A stretch of 64,000 nucleotides of DNA from Halogranum rubrum (GTDB lineage: Archaea > Halobacteriota > Halobacteria > Halobacteriales > Haloferacaceae), in NCBI RefSeq assembly GCF_900114455.1, contig NZ_FOTC01000003.1:1-64000 (forward strand), given 5' to 3'. The notes under the pieces were generated by a model, which worked only from the letters and a program-made list of their open reading frames with translations, made no database searches and had not been told where the DNA came from. Of the stretch, positions 39,156 to 48,437 are shown in pieces. The position numbers were made by a program, and so were the translations under genes. Positions within the stretch are counted from its first letter, which is position 1; each line of letters opens with the position of its first letter.

Positions 39156-39806
39156 CTACAGGTCAGCGTCGAACGCCGAGTCGTCCGTCGATGTGAGTGC
39201 CGAGACGTCGACGGTTCGAGAAGCAGAGAAGGCGTCGCCGACGACGGTGAACGACGGAACGGTCGGCCTGTCGACGTCACCCGCTTCGACGACGAGACCA
39301 GAGACGCCTCCGAAGACGGACTGTAAGCCGCATCGGACGCTCTGAACCTCGTCGTTCGGAACGACGAGTCGGGTCTCCGTGAGTCGAGCGACGTCCCACG
39401 ACCCGAGTTCGGCCGGGACGTCTCCGTCTTCCGGGTGGAGTTCCACGCGGAACCCCCACGGCGTCATGACGAACGGCCGGCGGCCGTCGGCGTCGCGGAT
39501 ACTCCAGTCGTCGGTACGACGGACTCGGCTGACGACGGCGTCGAACGCCGAGGTGACGACGCCGAGATGGTCGAACCGGAACTGCCGACCGGGAGCGAGC
39601 GTGAGGTTGACCGCACCGGTTTGGAGGGTTTCGAGTCGAAGCTTCCACGCCTCGGGAATCGGGTCGTCCGGTGCGAGTGACGTGAACTCACCGTCGTCCC
39701 AGCCAAACCGACGAGCGAGCGGGATACCGGTGTCGGCGAGCGCCGTTTCGAGACTATCGACGTCGGGCGTGTTGTAGTGGAGGTGAAAGAGACGGGTCGA
39801 GACCAT
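39156..39806 (-). CDS. VOC-superfamily (glyoxalase/dioxygenase-like) protein
   Basis: The 216-residue protein (ATG 39806, MVSTRLFHLHYNTPDVDSLE) contains a vicinal-oxygen-chelate module: the first strand ends in His, FDHLGVVTSAFDAVVSRV supplies the second module start, and FVMTPWGFRVELHPED carries the typical Glu metal ligand. These folds bind a divalent metal and act as glyoxalases, dioxygenases or resistance proteins; the substrate is unknown. About 60 residues at the C-terminus extend beyond the usual domain. Confidence 0.65.
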   Translation of the reverse strand: MVSTRLFHLHYNTPDVDSLETALADTGIPLARRFGWDDGEFTSLAPDDPIPEAWKLRLETLQTGAVNLTLAPGRQFRFDHLGVVTSAFDAVVSRVRRTDDWSIRDADGRRPFVMTPWGFRVELHPEDGDVPAELGSWDVARLTETRLVVPNDEVQSVRCGLQSVFGGVSGLVVEAGDVDRPTVPSFTVVGDAFSASRTVDVSALTSTDDSAFDADL

Positions 39807-39889
39807 GGTGTCTCCGTCGCAGAAGGCGGACAAAAGCGTTCGCTGAACGCGGCTTCAGTAGAGTGGCGGTGGTCCGGACGCGACGTGGA

Positions 39890-40345
39890 TTACGCCGACC
39901 CACCGGACCGCTGTCCGGATATCTCGCTGACGACGAACTTCCAACCGAGGATGTCTTGCATCGGTTCGGTCTCGGAGAAGAGACTCGGGAACCACGCGTT
40001 GGCGTCGAGTGCGTCGCGAACGGCCGGCCACTCGTCGTCGTCGACCGGTTCGGCACGGCCAGTGACGATGACGCTCTGCCAATCGTGTTTGTCGGCGACG
40101 TCGTAGACGAGGAAACTCGCCGTCTCCGTCTCGCGCAGGAACGCCTCTTTCTTGCTCTCCTCGCCCGGCCGCAGTAGGACGAAGTAGAGATTCTCGCCGT
40201 CGTAACCGAACGAGATAGGAATGCCGTAGGCCTCGCTATCTCGGGCGAGCGAGAGGACACCGAACCCCTGTCGACGGAGGACGTCCTCGGCCTCGTCGGC
40301 GCTCATCTCGATTCCTTGCAGTCCGGCGAACGTATCGGAAGGCAT
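39890..40345 (-). CDS. Pyridoxamine 5'-phosphate oxidase-like flavoprotein
   Basis: The 151-residue protein has the split-barrel FMN-binding fold of the PNPOx family: RRQGFGVLSLARDSEAYGIP, LYFVLLRPGEESKKEAFLRE, ASFLVYDVADKHDWQSVIV and a terminal KFVVSEISGQRS. Members bind FMN, F420 or haem; haloarchaea carry many paralogues of unknown substrate. Start ATG 40345. Confidence 0.8.
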   Translation of the reverse strand: MPSDTFAGLQGIEMSADEAEDVLRRQGFGVLSLARDSEAYGIPISFGYDGENLYFVLLRPGEESKKEAFLRETETASFLVYDVADKHDWQSVIVTGRAEPVDDDEWPAVRDALDANAWFPSLFSETEPMQDILGWKFVVSEISGQRSGGSA

Positions 40346-40408
40346 AGACGAGATACGTACCGTGTGGATATAATCGTGTCAACAGTTCTCAGTAGGCGAG
40401 AATGCGAG

Positions 40409-41629
40409 TCATCCGCGCCCGCCAGCGAGTTTCTCGGCGTCGGGGAGCGTCCGTAGTCTGAGCATCGCGAGTGTGCCGACCAGCGGACCGACTGCGAGCG
40501 GAGCGAACGCCCAGCGCCATCCGAACGCCGCCGCGACGACGGGGACGAGTTGAATCGACCCGATAGTGAGCAGGAAGCCGACGGCGGTCTGTAACGTCAA
40601 CGCGGTGCCGACGTAGCTCCCTTCGGCGAGTTCCGAGAGCGCCGCCGAGAACTGCGCGGAGTCGGCGACGATGGTGAACCCCCAGACGAGGACGAAGGGA
40701 ACGAGCAGGGTGAGTGAGGTGCCGAAGAGGAACCCGGCGGCGACACAGCAACCGCCGCTGACGACCATGCTCGCACTCGTGAGCGTCGTTCGGCCCAAAC
40801 GGTCGGCGGCGAGGCCCGCGAGTATCGCCCCTGCGCCGCCGACGGCGATGGTGGCGAACGCGACGAGCGAGACGAGCGAGGGGTCGACCGAGGGAGACCC
40901 GCCAGCGTCGACGCTGGTCGCGAGATACACCGGAACCCACGTCCACACGGCGTAGAGTTCCCACATGTGTCCGAAGTAGCCTACGTTGGCGAGCAGTGCG
41001 CTTCGGTTGCCGAGGAGGCGTCTCACCGCCAACGGGTCGAACGGAGCGGCAGGCGACTGGTACGGACCGGGCTCGACGAACAATGCGAGGAGCGCGCCGA
41101 CAGTCGCGAGTGCGGCCGCACCGAGAAGCACGGTCCGCGGTTGACCGACGCCACCGACTGCTCGCAAGAGATGCGGGAGCGCCGACCCGACGGTGAGTGC
41201 GCCGACGAGCGTCCCGATGGCGAGTCCGCGTCCACGCTGGAACCAACCAGCGAGTAGTTTCATCCCGGGTGGGTAGACGCCCGCGAGGGCGACACCGGTG
41301 ACGAACCGAAGCACGATTGCCGGAAGCGCGCCGTCGACGACAACCGCCAGCGTCGCCGTCGCCGCCGCACCGACGAGCGCAGACGCGGCGACGAGGTGCC
41401 GAGGTCGTATCGTATCCGAGAGCGTCAAGAGCGCCGAGAGGAGTGCGCCGACGACGAACCCCAGTTGGACGGCGTTAGTGAGCCACGCCGTCTCGACGCT
41501 CGTGAGTCCCCACATCTCGGCGAGTTCGGGGGCGACGGCCGACGCACTGAACCACAGCGCCATCACGAACAGTTCGGCCGTCGCTATCAGTGCGAGTGCT
41601 CGCCACCTGTCGCCCACCGGCCGAGTCAT
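40409..41629 (-). CDS. Major facilitator superfamily transporter
   Basis: The 406-residue protein has twelve predicted transmembrane helices and the MFS loop motif between helices 2 and 3 in diverged form (LLTLSDTIRPRHL) as well as the repeat in the second half (GLAADRLGRTTLTSASM). The start MTRPVGDRWRALALIATAEL is preferred over ATG 41656. Proton-coupled transport is likely; substrate not predictable. Confidence 0.83.
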   Translation of the reverse strand: MTRPVGDRWRALALIATAELFVMALWFSASAVAPELAEMWGLTSVETAWLTNAVQLGFVVGALLSALLTLSDTIRPRHLVAASALVGAAATATLAVVVDGALPAIVLRFVTGVALAGVYPPGMKLLAGWFQRGRGLAIGTLVGALTVGSALPHLLRAVGGVGQPRTVLLGAAALATVGALLALFVEPGPYQSPAAPFDPLAVRRLLGNRSALLANVGYFGHMWELYAVWTWVPVYLATSVDAGGSPSVDPSLVSLVAFATIAVGGAGAILAGLAADRLGRTTLTSASMVVSGGCCVAAGFLFGTSLTLLVPFVLVWGFTIVADSAQFSAALSELAEGSYVGTALTLQTAVGFLLTIGSIQLVPVVAAAFGWRWAFAPLAVGPLVGTLAMLRLRTLPDAEKLAGGRG

Positions 41630-41745
41630 CGTCTGTCTCTCGTCGCGAGAGGGCAAAGGTCTGTGAGGTGTCTGTGGGTTCTGTAGCCGACCCAGTCGGA
41701 CGCGTCGCTTTTACCCGCGGGTCTCCAATCGCTCGACGGCACCCG

Positions 41746-42561
41746 ATGCACGCGACGACGCTCCACCGACCGACACACCGCGAGACGCTCTGGGCACTCG
41801 AAGAGGCGTTCGAGCGTGGCGACCTCATCACCGTCTTCGGTCGCTGTACCGTCGACTACGACGGGCGAGCGTCGAGTACGCTCGGACCGGGCAACCGCCT
41901 CGTCATCCTCAAACCCGACGGGTCGACGCTGGTCCACACCGACGAGAAGCGCACCCCGGTCAACTGGCAACCCCCTGGCTGCGAACACCACGCGAGCGTC
42001 CGCGACGGCCGACTCCGTATCCGGGGGACGCGACAGACACCGACAGAGACGCTCGACGTCGACTTCGAGCAGATTCACCAATTTTCGGCACTCTCCGTGA
42101 CCGGCGGGCGCGACCTCGACCTCCAGGGGAGTGAGGAGGACCTCCGTCAGCACATCCTCGGTGATCCGTCGCTCGTCGAACCGGGGTTCACACCGCTGGA
42201 GACGGAACGCGAGAGCACGGCCGGACCGATGGACATCTACGGGAAGGACCGAGACGACGTGCCCGTCGTCGTCGAGTTGAAACGTCGCCGAGTCGGTCCC
42301 TCGGCGGCGAGTCAACTCCAGCGGTACGTCGAAGCGCTCCACCGCGAGTTGGGCGACGGGGTCGAGGTTCGCGGGATTCTCGTCGCACCGTCGGTGACAG
42401 ACCGGACGAGTGCGCTCCTCGCCGAACAAGGGTTAGAGTTCGTCGCGCTCGACCCAGATACGGGGCAGCCTCCGGAAGACGAAGCGTCGGGAGACGTAGT
42501 GAGTGACTCGGAGGCAGAAGACGAGAAGGAGACGGCGGACGAGGACGACTCAGACGTCTGA
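41746..42561 (+). CDS. nucS: Mismatch-specific endonuclease NucS/EndoMS
   Basis: The 271-residue protein matches NucS in its N-terminal DNA-binding beta domain (AFERGDLITVFGRCTVDYDG, RLVILKPDGSTLVH) and C-terminal RecB-like nuclease domain with Asp163 (GPMDIYGKD), Glu177 and Lys179 (VVVELKRRRVGPSAASQL). NucS cuts both strands at G-T and other mismatches and provides non-canonical mismatch repair in many archaea and actinobacteria, working with the PCNA clamp. Its acidic tail is halophile-specific. The gene's 3' end overlaps the convergent amidotransferase gene by 12 bp. Confidence 0.93.
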   Translation: MHATTLHRPTHRETLWALEEAFERGDLITVFGRCTVDYDGRASSTLGPGNRLVILKPDGSTLVHTDEKRTPVNWQPPGCEHHASVRDGRLRIRGTRQTPTETLDVDFEQIHQFSALSVTGGRDLDLQGSEEDLRQHILGDPSLVEPGFTPLETERESTAGPMDIYGKDRDDVPVVVELKRRRVGPSAASQLQRYVEALHRELGDGVEVRGILVAPSVTDRTSALLAEQGLEFVALDPDTGQPPEDEASGDVVSDSEAEDEKETADEDDSDV

Positions 42562-43227
42562 CCCGGCGAGTCGCGCGAAGTTCTCGAACGTCCGCTCGAC
42601 GGTGACGGCCGAGAAGTCTCTGGACCCCTCCCAGCCGAAGTCGTCGGCGATGCGGGGAAGTAGGCGGTCGGTGAACTCCGGATGGTACTGGACGGTCCAG
42701 AGCGGCGCGTCCTCGTGGCGACTTCCGAGGTACGGGTAGTAGTCGGCCGAGGCGATGGGTTCCATCCTCTCGCCCAGTTCGGTGACGTGGTCGCCGTGGA
42801 CCATCGGAAGGGTCGAGGAGACGCCGTCGAACAGCGGGTCGTCTGCGAGTTCGGCGTCGACGAGTTCGGCGGTGAGACCGCGGTGTTCGACCGACCCACC
42901 GAGTGCGTCGTTGGCGAGTTGGTGGCCGAAGCAGACGCCGAGTGTGGGAATCTCGGCGTCGACGAGCGAGCGCACGAGCGTCCGGAGGTCGTCCATCCAC
43001 GGGTAGTCGCTGGACTCGTAGACGCCCGCAGTGCTACCGCTGAGAATCACGCCGTCGAGTTCTGACTCGTCGTCGCCGGTGACTCCGGCGAGTTCGCCGA
43101 CGTCGTCAATCTTGGGAACGTCGCCGTGAGCCACGTCGTGGACGCGGTGTTCGGGCAGATGGCGAGAAATTTCGGGGACGAAGTAGCGTTTGTCGCGGTC
43201 GACTTCGTTCTCCAGCACGAGGAGCAT
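42550..43227 (-). CDS. Class I glutamine amidotransferase
   Basis: The 225-residue protein (ATG 43227, [16 protein letters not shown]) has the full catalytic triad of class I GATases: Cys99 in [10 protein letters not shown], His182 and Glu184 in VQYHPEFTD. It resembles GuaA-type glutaminase subunits that release ammonia from glutamine, but no synthetase gene is adjacent, and haloarchaea keep a separate guaA; a stand-alone GMP-synthase-like amidotransferase is the cautious call. Confidence 0.82.
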   Translation of the reverse strand: MLLVLENEVDRDKRYFVPEISRHLPEHRVHDVAHGDVPKIDDVGELAGVTGDDESELDGVILSGSTAGVYESSDYPWMDDLRTLVRSLVDAEIPTLGVCFGHQLANDALGGSVEHRGLTAELVDAELADDPLFDGVSSTLPMVHGDHVTELGERMEPIASADYYPYLGSRHEDAPLWTVQYHPEFTDRLLPRIADDFGWEGSRDFSAVTVERTFENFARLAGSDV

Positions 43228-43458
43228 CGGTCCCTGTTGACGGTACGGGCTGATAAACTCGGGTGTCGTCGGCAGGGCTGGTCGGTCGGTTGGACGCGAC
43301 GGTGGCGGTGCTGGAGACACCGGCTCGTCTCATCGAGTCGACACGCCAGTCTGTCGTACCCTCTCAAACCCGAGTGTGAGGCCCTCACAGGGCGCGAGAC
43401 CGAGGGACTGTATCGAAGGCTTTATTCACGGAGTCGGCGTTTTCCTGAACAAGTAACC

Positions 43459-43989
43459 ATGTCAGACAAACCGGCCTCCATGTACCGGGATATCGACAAT
43501 CGCCCGTACACGCGAAAGGAGTACATCACGGGCATTCCCGGCTCGAAAATCGCACAGCACAACATGGGTAACCTGCAGACTGGACCCGAGGACTACCCGG
43601 TCCAGATCAGTCTCCGTATCGAGGAGCAGTGTCAGATTCGTCACGGCTCGCTCGAAGCGGCACGACTGTCGGCCAACCGCCTGCTTCTGAAGCACGTCGG
43701 CCAGCCGAACTACAAGATGGTGCTCCGCAAGTTCCCCCACCACGTCCTGCGTGAGAACAAGCAGGCGACGGGTGCGGGTGCGGACCGTGTCTCCGACGGG
43801 ATGCGCCAGTCGTTCGGGAAACCGGTCGGCACTGCCGCCCGTGTCCCGCGTAACGGCGCAATCTTCACGGCCTACTGCAACCCCGAGGACGCCGAGACGG
43901 TCAAAGACGCGTTCCGCCGTGCCTACAACAAGATGTCGCCGCCGTGCCGCATCGTCGTCGAGAAGGGCGAAGAACTGCTCGTCTCCTAG
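43459..43989 (+). CDS. rpl10e: 50S ribosomal protein L10e (uL16)
   Basis: The 176-residue protein begins [20 protein letters not shown] and matches archaeal L10e throughout, including the conserved [19 protein letters not shown] and [20 protein letters not shown] tracts. It sits near the peptidyl transferase centre of the large subunit, where it is related to bacterial L16. TATA-like CTTTATTC (about 43418) lies 35-40 bp upstream. A hairpin-plus-T-run terminator follows. Confidence 0.96.
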   Translation: MSDKPASMYRDIDNRPYTRKEYITGIPGSKIAQHNMGNLQTGPEDYPVQISLRIEEQCQIRHGSLEAARLSANRLLLKHVGQPNYKMVLRKFPHHVLRENKQATGAGADRVSDGMRQSFGKPVGTAARVPRNGAIFTAYCNPEDAETVKDAFRRAYNKMSPPCRIVVEKGEELLVS

Positions 43990-44010
43990 ACGGCAATCCG
44001 TCCCGTTTTT
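43989..44010 (+). terminator. Terminator after rpl10e
   Basis: GACGG-CAAT-CCGTC (43989-44002) forms a small hairpin followed by CCG and TTTTT (44006-44010). The stem begins at the last base of the rpl10e stop codon. Confidence 0.55.
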
Positions 44011-44034
44011 CTCCTTCCGCTACTCCCGTAGCGT

Positions 44035-44910
44035 ATGCTACGCCTCGCGGTTACCACCCGCGCGGAGACGTTCGAGCGGATGCGTGACCCACTCGCCGAG
44101 CGCGGTGTCGACGTCGTCCACGTGCAAGCGAAAGAGCGGACGCTCGCGTTGACCGACCACGGTGACTCGTGGCCCGACACAGACGTGGGCTTCGTCTACC
44201 CCTCACGACTGATGGAGGGCGGTGCCGTCGACGCGTTCCTCGACGTCCCGTGGGTAAATGGTCGAGAAGCGATTCTCACCTCCCGAAACAAAGCCGGTGT
44301 CGTTGCCGCACTCTCACAGGCCGACGTTCCCGTCCCGCAGACGACGATGGTGTCGAACCCCGTCGGCGAGCGCGACGTGGTCGAGGCACTCGACGTGTTC
44401 GAGCGCCCGGTGGTCGTCAAACCGAACTCCACCACCAGAGGAATCGGCATCGCGAAGGCATCAGACCTCGATTCGGTGCTCGGTGTCGTCGACTATCTCG
44501 ACCTCTTGCACGACTACAAGGCGACGAGCGACCGGTCGTATCTCCTCCAAGAGTATCTCCCCGACGCCCGCGACTATCGGGCGATGGTCGTCGACGGCGA
44601 GTTCGTCGGGGCCGTCGAACGGCGTCTCCCGGAAGACGCGCTCGCAGAGGGACGGTGGAAACACAACGTCCACCGCGGCGCGGAGGCCGTCGGTGTCGAC
44701 TTACCGGACGAACACCGTCGACTGGCCGAACGCGCGGCCGAGGTGCTGGACATCCCGTATCTCGGTGTCGACCTGCTGGAGACCGAAGACCGCCTCGTCG
44801 TCAACGAGACGAACGCTCGGCCGACCATCGACACGGCAACGAAGTACGAACCGGGGTTCTACGACACGTTAGCGGGTCTCGTGAAGCGTACGGCAGAGCG
44901 GACGGCGTAG
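44035..44910 (+). CDS. RimK-like ATP-grasp ligase
   Basis: The 291-residue protein has the ATP-grasp domain: TSRNKAGVVAALSQADVPVP, PVVVKPNSTTRGIGIAKA (phosphate loop), and the C-terminal metal-binding LVVNETNARPTIDTATKYE. RimK relatives add glutamate or other amino acids to protein C-termini, to coenzyme F420 or to LysW carriers. Identity beyond the family is undecided. The gene starts 25 bp after the rpl10e terminator, so it has its own promoter. Confidence 0.85.
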   Translation: MLRLAVTTRAETFERMRDPLAERGVDVVHVQAKERTLALTDHGDSWPDTDVGFVYPSRLMEGGAVDAFLDVPWVNGREAILTSRNKAGVVAALSQADVPVPQTTMVSNPVGERDVVEALDVFERPVVVKPNSTTRGIGIAKASDLDSVLGVVDYLDLLHDYKATSDRSYLLQEYLPDARDYRAMVVDGEFVGAVERRLPEDALAEGRWKHNVHRGAEAVGVDLPDEHRRLAERAAEVLDIPYLGVDLLETEDRLVVNETNARPTIDTATKYEPGFYDTLAGLVKRTAERTA

Positions 44911-44984
44911 TCGGGAGAGAAAAGCGGGTGGCAGTTGCTCGCCGTGTGAGAGGAACGGACAGAGAACGCACCGAAGTTACTCGA

Positions 44985-45356
44985 CTATTCGACGTCGATA
45001 GCCGCCGAGTCCTCGATGCGGTCTAAGGTGACCTGGAGGACGCCGTTGTTGAACGACGCCTTCGCAGAGTGTTCGTCTACGCGCGCGGGGAGTCGGATAC
45101 GTTCGTCGTACTCGCGGCGGTCTGAGGCGGCGCTGATGGTCAGCACTTCGCCGTCGCATTTGAGTTCGATGGCGTCCTTGTCGACACCGGGAAGGTCCGC
45201 GACGAGTCGGATGACATCACCTTCGTCGAAGACGTCGACGTGGGTTTCGGTGGCGAACCCGCTCTGGTCGCGCGCGCCACCCGTCATGCCGTTCATCATC
45301 CGTTCAATCTCGTTGAAGATGTTGTCGAACGGATCGTCGCGGTCGTCTCTATCCAT
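44985..45356 (-). CDS. Small heat shock protein Hsp20
   Basis: The 123-residue protein has an alpha-crystallin domain: THVDVFDEGDVIRLVADLPG, VDKDAIELKCDGEVLTI, and the C-terminal signature KASFNNGVLQVTL. The N-terminal arm (DNIFNEIERMMNGMTGG) is the usual oligomerisation region. It would bind unfolding proteins during heat or salt stress. ATG 45356 (MDRDDRDDPF) is the start; an earlier ATG (45452) would place the helix in unrelated sequence. Confidence 0.9.
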   Translation of the reverse strand: MDRDDRDDPFDNIFNEIERMMNGMTGGARDQSGFATETHVDVFDEGDVIRLVADLPGVDKDAIELKCDGEVLTISAASDRREYDERIRLPARVDEHSAKASFNNGVLQVTLDRIEDSAAIDVE

Positions 45357-45569
45357 GTGCCATGGTATGCCACTCGCGCTCAAAAGCTTTCTGAAACATG
45401 GTATCTGTGCACGATACCCATAGTTGCTATCGAGGCCACAAGAACTGTGCACAGTCGCCGCGAACCGTCAGTATCGATACCGCACTCGGCGGTTCCCAGG
45501 CGGCTGACGAGACGAACTAACTCGAATATCGATTACACACCTGCCCATCCGAAAGCGATAAACGGGCGG

Positions 45570-45577
45570 GTTTTAAT
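45570..45577 (+). promoter_or_regulatory. TATA box of gapI
   Basis: GTTTTAAT lies 25-32 bp before ATG 45602, giving a leaderless transcript. An imperfect palindrome with GTGCAC at about 45406 and 45448 lies further upstream and could be an operator; no TACT-N7-GAGTA (TrmB-like) site is visible here. Confidence 0.55.
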
Positions 45578-45601
45578 AGTTTGAACGTAACTAACTCACA
45601 T

Positions 45602-46651
45602 ATGAGTGAAAAATCGCACCTGAACGCGGGCGACAGCGTCGACGAGGAGGAGGTCGTTCGTGTCGGCCTGAACGGTTTCGGACGTATCGGACGTAACGTC
45701 TTCCGCGCGGTCATGGACGACCCGCGCATCGAACTCGCGGGCATCAACGACGTGATGGACTTCGAGGACATGGCGTATCTCGCCAAGTACGACACCGTCA
45801 TGGGTCGACTCGACGGCGTCGAACTCGAAGACGGCCACCTCACTATCGAGGGAACGTCGGTCCCGCTCTACAACGAGCAGAGTCCCGCCGAACTGCCGTG
45901 GGACGAACTGGACGTCGACGTTGCCCTGGAGTGTACGGGCATCTTCCGGACGAAAGACGACGCGAGCGAGCACCTCAAAGGCGGCGCAGACAAGGTCGTC
46001 ATCTCGGCCCCGCCGAAGGGTGACAAGCCCGTCAAGCAACTCGTCTACGGTGTCAACCACGACGAGTACGACGGCGAGGACGTCGTCTCCAACGCCTCCT
46101 GTACGACCAACAGCGTGACGCCGGTGGCGAAGGTACTCGACGAAGAGTTCGGCATCAACTCCGGCCTGCTCACGACGGTTCACGCCTACACGGGCAGTCA
46201 GAGCCTCATCGACGGCCCGAAGGGCAAGACTCGCCGTGGCCGCGCCGCCGCCGAGAACATCGTTCCGACCTCGACCGGTGCCGCACAGGCCGCCACCGAG
46301 ATTCTGCCTCAACTCGACGGCAAACTCGACGGGATGGCCATCCGTGTTCCTGTCCCGAACGGTTCCATCACGGAACTCGTCGTCGACCTCGACGGCAACC
46401 CGAGCGCAGAGGACATCAACGAGGCGTTCCGCGACGCCGCCGACAACGAACTTGCGGGCGTACTGGGCTACACCGACGACGAAGTCGTCTCCTCGGACAT
46501 CCTCGGATGGCCGTTCTCTTCGACCGTCGACCTCCAGTCCACGAACATCGTCAACGACGGCGAGATGGCGAAGATTCTGACGTGGTACGACAACGAGTAC
46601 GGCTTCTCGTGCCGCATGCTCGACATGGCCGCGTACGTCATCGACGAGTAA
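45602..46651 (+). CDS. gap: Glyceraldehyde-3-phosphate dehydrogenase, bacterial type (GapI)
   Basis: The 349-residue enzyme is a class I GAPDH: Rossmann start RVGLNGFGRIGRNVFRA, catalytic Cys167 in SNASCTTN and His194 in TTVHAYTG. It oxidises glyceraldehyde 3-phosphate with NAD(P) and phosphate. In Haloferax the bacterial-type enzyme (GapI) is assigned to glycolysis and the archaeal type II enzyme to gluconeogenesis; both are in this window (this gene and 48955-50028). An extra N-terminal 18 residues (MSEKSHLNAGDSVDEEEV) precedes the usual start of the fold. It is followed at 180 bp by pgk. Confidence 0.93.
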   Translation: MSEKSHLNAGDSVDEEEVVRVGLNGFGRIGRNVFRAVMDDPRIELAGINDVMDFEDMAYLAKYDTVMGRLDGVELEDGHLTIEGTSVPLYNEQSPAELPWDELDVDVALECTGIFRTKDDASEHLKGGADKVVISAPPKGDKPVKQLVYGVNHDEYDGEDVVSNASCTTNSVTPVAKVLDEEFGINSGLLTTVHAYTGSQSLIDGPKGKTRRGRAAAENIVPTSTGAAQAATEILPQLDGKLDGMAIRVPVPNGSITELVVDLDGNPSAEDINEAFRDAADNELAGVLGYTDDEVVSSDILGWPFSSTVDLQSTNIVNDGEMAKILTWYDNEYGFSCRMLDMAAYVIDE

Positions 46652-46686
46652 CTCCCGCGAGACGCGTCGCGCCCAGTTCGGTACTT

Positions 46687-46697
46687 TCGCTTTTTTC
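46687..46697 (+). terminator. T-rich terminator after gapI
   Basis: TCGCTTTTTTC, with six consecutive T at 46691-46696, lies 40 bp after the gapI stop. Confidence 0.5.
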
Positions 46698-46832
46698 CCA
46701 GCGACGGAGCGACAGCAGTCCGCTCCGGAGTCGAGTGCGTAGCCTAACTGAGACCATCGAACTTGCCCGACCCCAACACACCGTTCGCCCGCTTCGTACC
46801 CACTAAGTGACTCGCCCGCGTCTCGCCGCGTG

Positions 46833-48041
46833 ATGACGTTCAAGACGCTCGACGACCTCGAATCCGGACAGCGCGTGCTCGTACGCCTCGACCTCAACTC
46901 GCCGGTCGAAGACGGCGAAGTACAGGACAACCGCCGGTTCGACCGCCACGCGACGACGGTCAAGGAACTCGCCGAGAACGACCACAGAGTCGTCCTGATG
47001 GCCCACCAAGGTCGCCCGGGTGACGACGACTTCGTCTCACTGGAACAGCACGCCGACATCCTCGCGGGACACATCGGAATGGATGTAGAGTTCGTCGCCG
47101 ACACCTACGGTGACGACGCGCTCGACGCGATTCGCTCGCTGGAGGGCGGCGACGTGCTTCTCCTCGAAAACACCCGGATGGTCGACGAGGAGCTACCGGA
47201 AGAGGACCCCGAGACGAAGGCCGAGACGGCATTCGTCAAGACGCTCTCCGAGGAGTTCGACGCCTACGTCAACGACGCCTACTCGGCGGCACACCGCAAA
47301 CACGCCTCGCTCGTCGGCTTCCCGCTCGTCCTCCCCTCGTACGCGGGTCGTGTCATGGAGTCCGAGTACGAGGCGAACTCCTCGATTGCGACCCGGGAGT
47401 TCGACGGCGACGTGACGATGGTCGTCGGCGGGACGAAGGCGACTGACGTCATCGGCGTGATGAACGCCCTCGACGAGAAAGTCGACCAGTTCCTGCTTGG
47501 AGGAATTGCGGGCGAACTCTTCCTCCGCGCCGACGGCCACGACGTCGGCTACGACTTGGAGGGGATGAACCTCTTCGACGAGCAGTGGGAGAAAAACGAG
47601 GAGACGATTCGGAACGTCCTCGACGAGAAGGGCGACCAAATCGTGCTCGCGACGGACCTCGCGTTCGAGGACGAGAACGACGAACGCGCCGAGATTCCGG
47701 TCGCAAGCATCACCGAGAAAGACACCGCCTACCTCGACGTCGGCAGCGACACCGTGGCGACGTACACGCCGTACATCCACGACTCCGAGGCCGTCTTCGT
47801 GAAAGGCGCACTCGGCCTGTTCGAGGACGAGCGGTTCGCCACCGGCACCACGGGCGTGCTGGAAGCTATCGCCGATACAGACTGCTTCTCCGTCGTCGGC
47901 GGCGGCGACACCTCCCGCGCAATCGAGATGTACGGCATGAGCGAAGACGACTTCTCGCACGTGTCGATTGCGGGTGGAGCGTACATCCGTGCGCTGACCG
48001 GTGAGTCGCTGCCTGCGGTGGAACTGCTGCAGGAGAACTGA
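46833..48041 (+). CDS. pgk: Phosphoglycerate kinase
   Basis: The 402-residue enzyme begins MTFKTLDDLESGQRVLVRLD and has RLDLNSPVE with the substrate-binding Arg/Asp/Asn, HQGRPGDDDF, NDAYSAAHRKHASLVGFP (matching the RAHAS position of classical PGK), and GGGDTSRAIEM near the C-terminus (the GGGDT nucleotide loop). It interconverts 1,3-bisphosphoglycerate and 3-phosphoglycerate, next step after GAPDH. A GTG three bases earlier is possible; ATG 46833 is used. The gene is 180 bp downstream of gapI, probably with its own promoter. Confidence 0.95.
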   Translation: MTFKTLDDLESGQRVLVRLDLNSPVEDGEVQDNRRFDRHATTVKELAENDHRVVLMAHQGRPGDDDFVSLEQHADILAGHIGMDVEFVADTYGDDALDAIRSLEGGDVLLLENTRMVDEELPEEDPETKAETAFVKTLSEEFDAYVNDAYSAAHRKHASLVGFPLVLPSYAGRVMESEYEANSSIATREFDGDVTMVVGGTKATDVIGVMNALDEKVDQFLLGGIAGELFLRADGHDVGYDLEGMNLFDEQWEKNEETIRNVLDEKGDQIVLATDLAFEDENDERAEIPVASITEKDTAYLDVGSDTVATYTPYIHDSEAVFVKGALGLFEDERFATGTTGVLEAIADTDCFSVVGGGDTSRAIEMYGMSEDDFSHVSIAGGAYIRALTGESLPAVELLQEN

Positions 48042-48050
48042 GCCGTCTCG

Positions 48051-48356
48051 TCACTCTGACGACTGTTTTTCGGCGAAGATACTGGCTGCACCGTCGACGA
48101 GAAACACGACGCCGACTGCGAACACGACGAGTGTGAAGAGGGCGCCGAGAGCCTCGCCGTCGGGATAGCGACCGGATGCACGAACTGCGAGAGTCAGACT
48201 CGCTTCGTACGTTGTCATCCCGACGAGGGCTGCACCGACGAGAACATTAGCGCTGGCACCGAGGACCGTGGAAGGCCCGGAGTCGAGAAACTCACCGATC
48301 GGGTCGTTCCGTCTGTCGCCCGCGTCGTCGGTGTCCACTGAATCGCTGGAGGGCAT
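48051..48356 (-). CDS. Small membrane protein, unknown
   Basis: The 101-residue product (ATG 48356) has two transmembrane helices, about 33-51 and 71-90, after an acidic N-terminal stretch of 25 residues (MPSSDSVDTDDAGDRRNDPI). It is convergent with pgk, 9 bp from its stop. No family recognised. Confidence 0.68.
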   Translation of the reverse strand: MPSSDSVDTDDAGDRRNDPIGEFLDSGPSTVLGASANVLVGAALVGMTTYEASLTLAVRASGRYPDGEALGALFTLVVFAVGVVFLVDGAASIFAEKQSSE

Positions 48357-48437
48357 CTCACCGAACCCTGCCGAGCGCCACCACCTCACTCTTCTGGTCG
48401 GCGACGTGTTGATTATGGGCCCACCGAAAGGACAGCT

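Noticed and set aside
45596-47104. A 502-codon minus-strand frame opposite gapI and pgk
   Set aside because: Antisense shadow spanning two confirmed genes.
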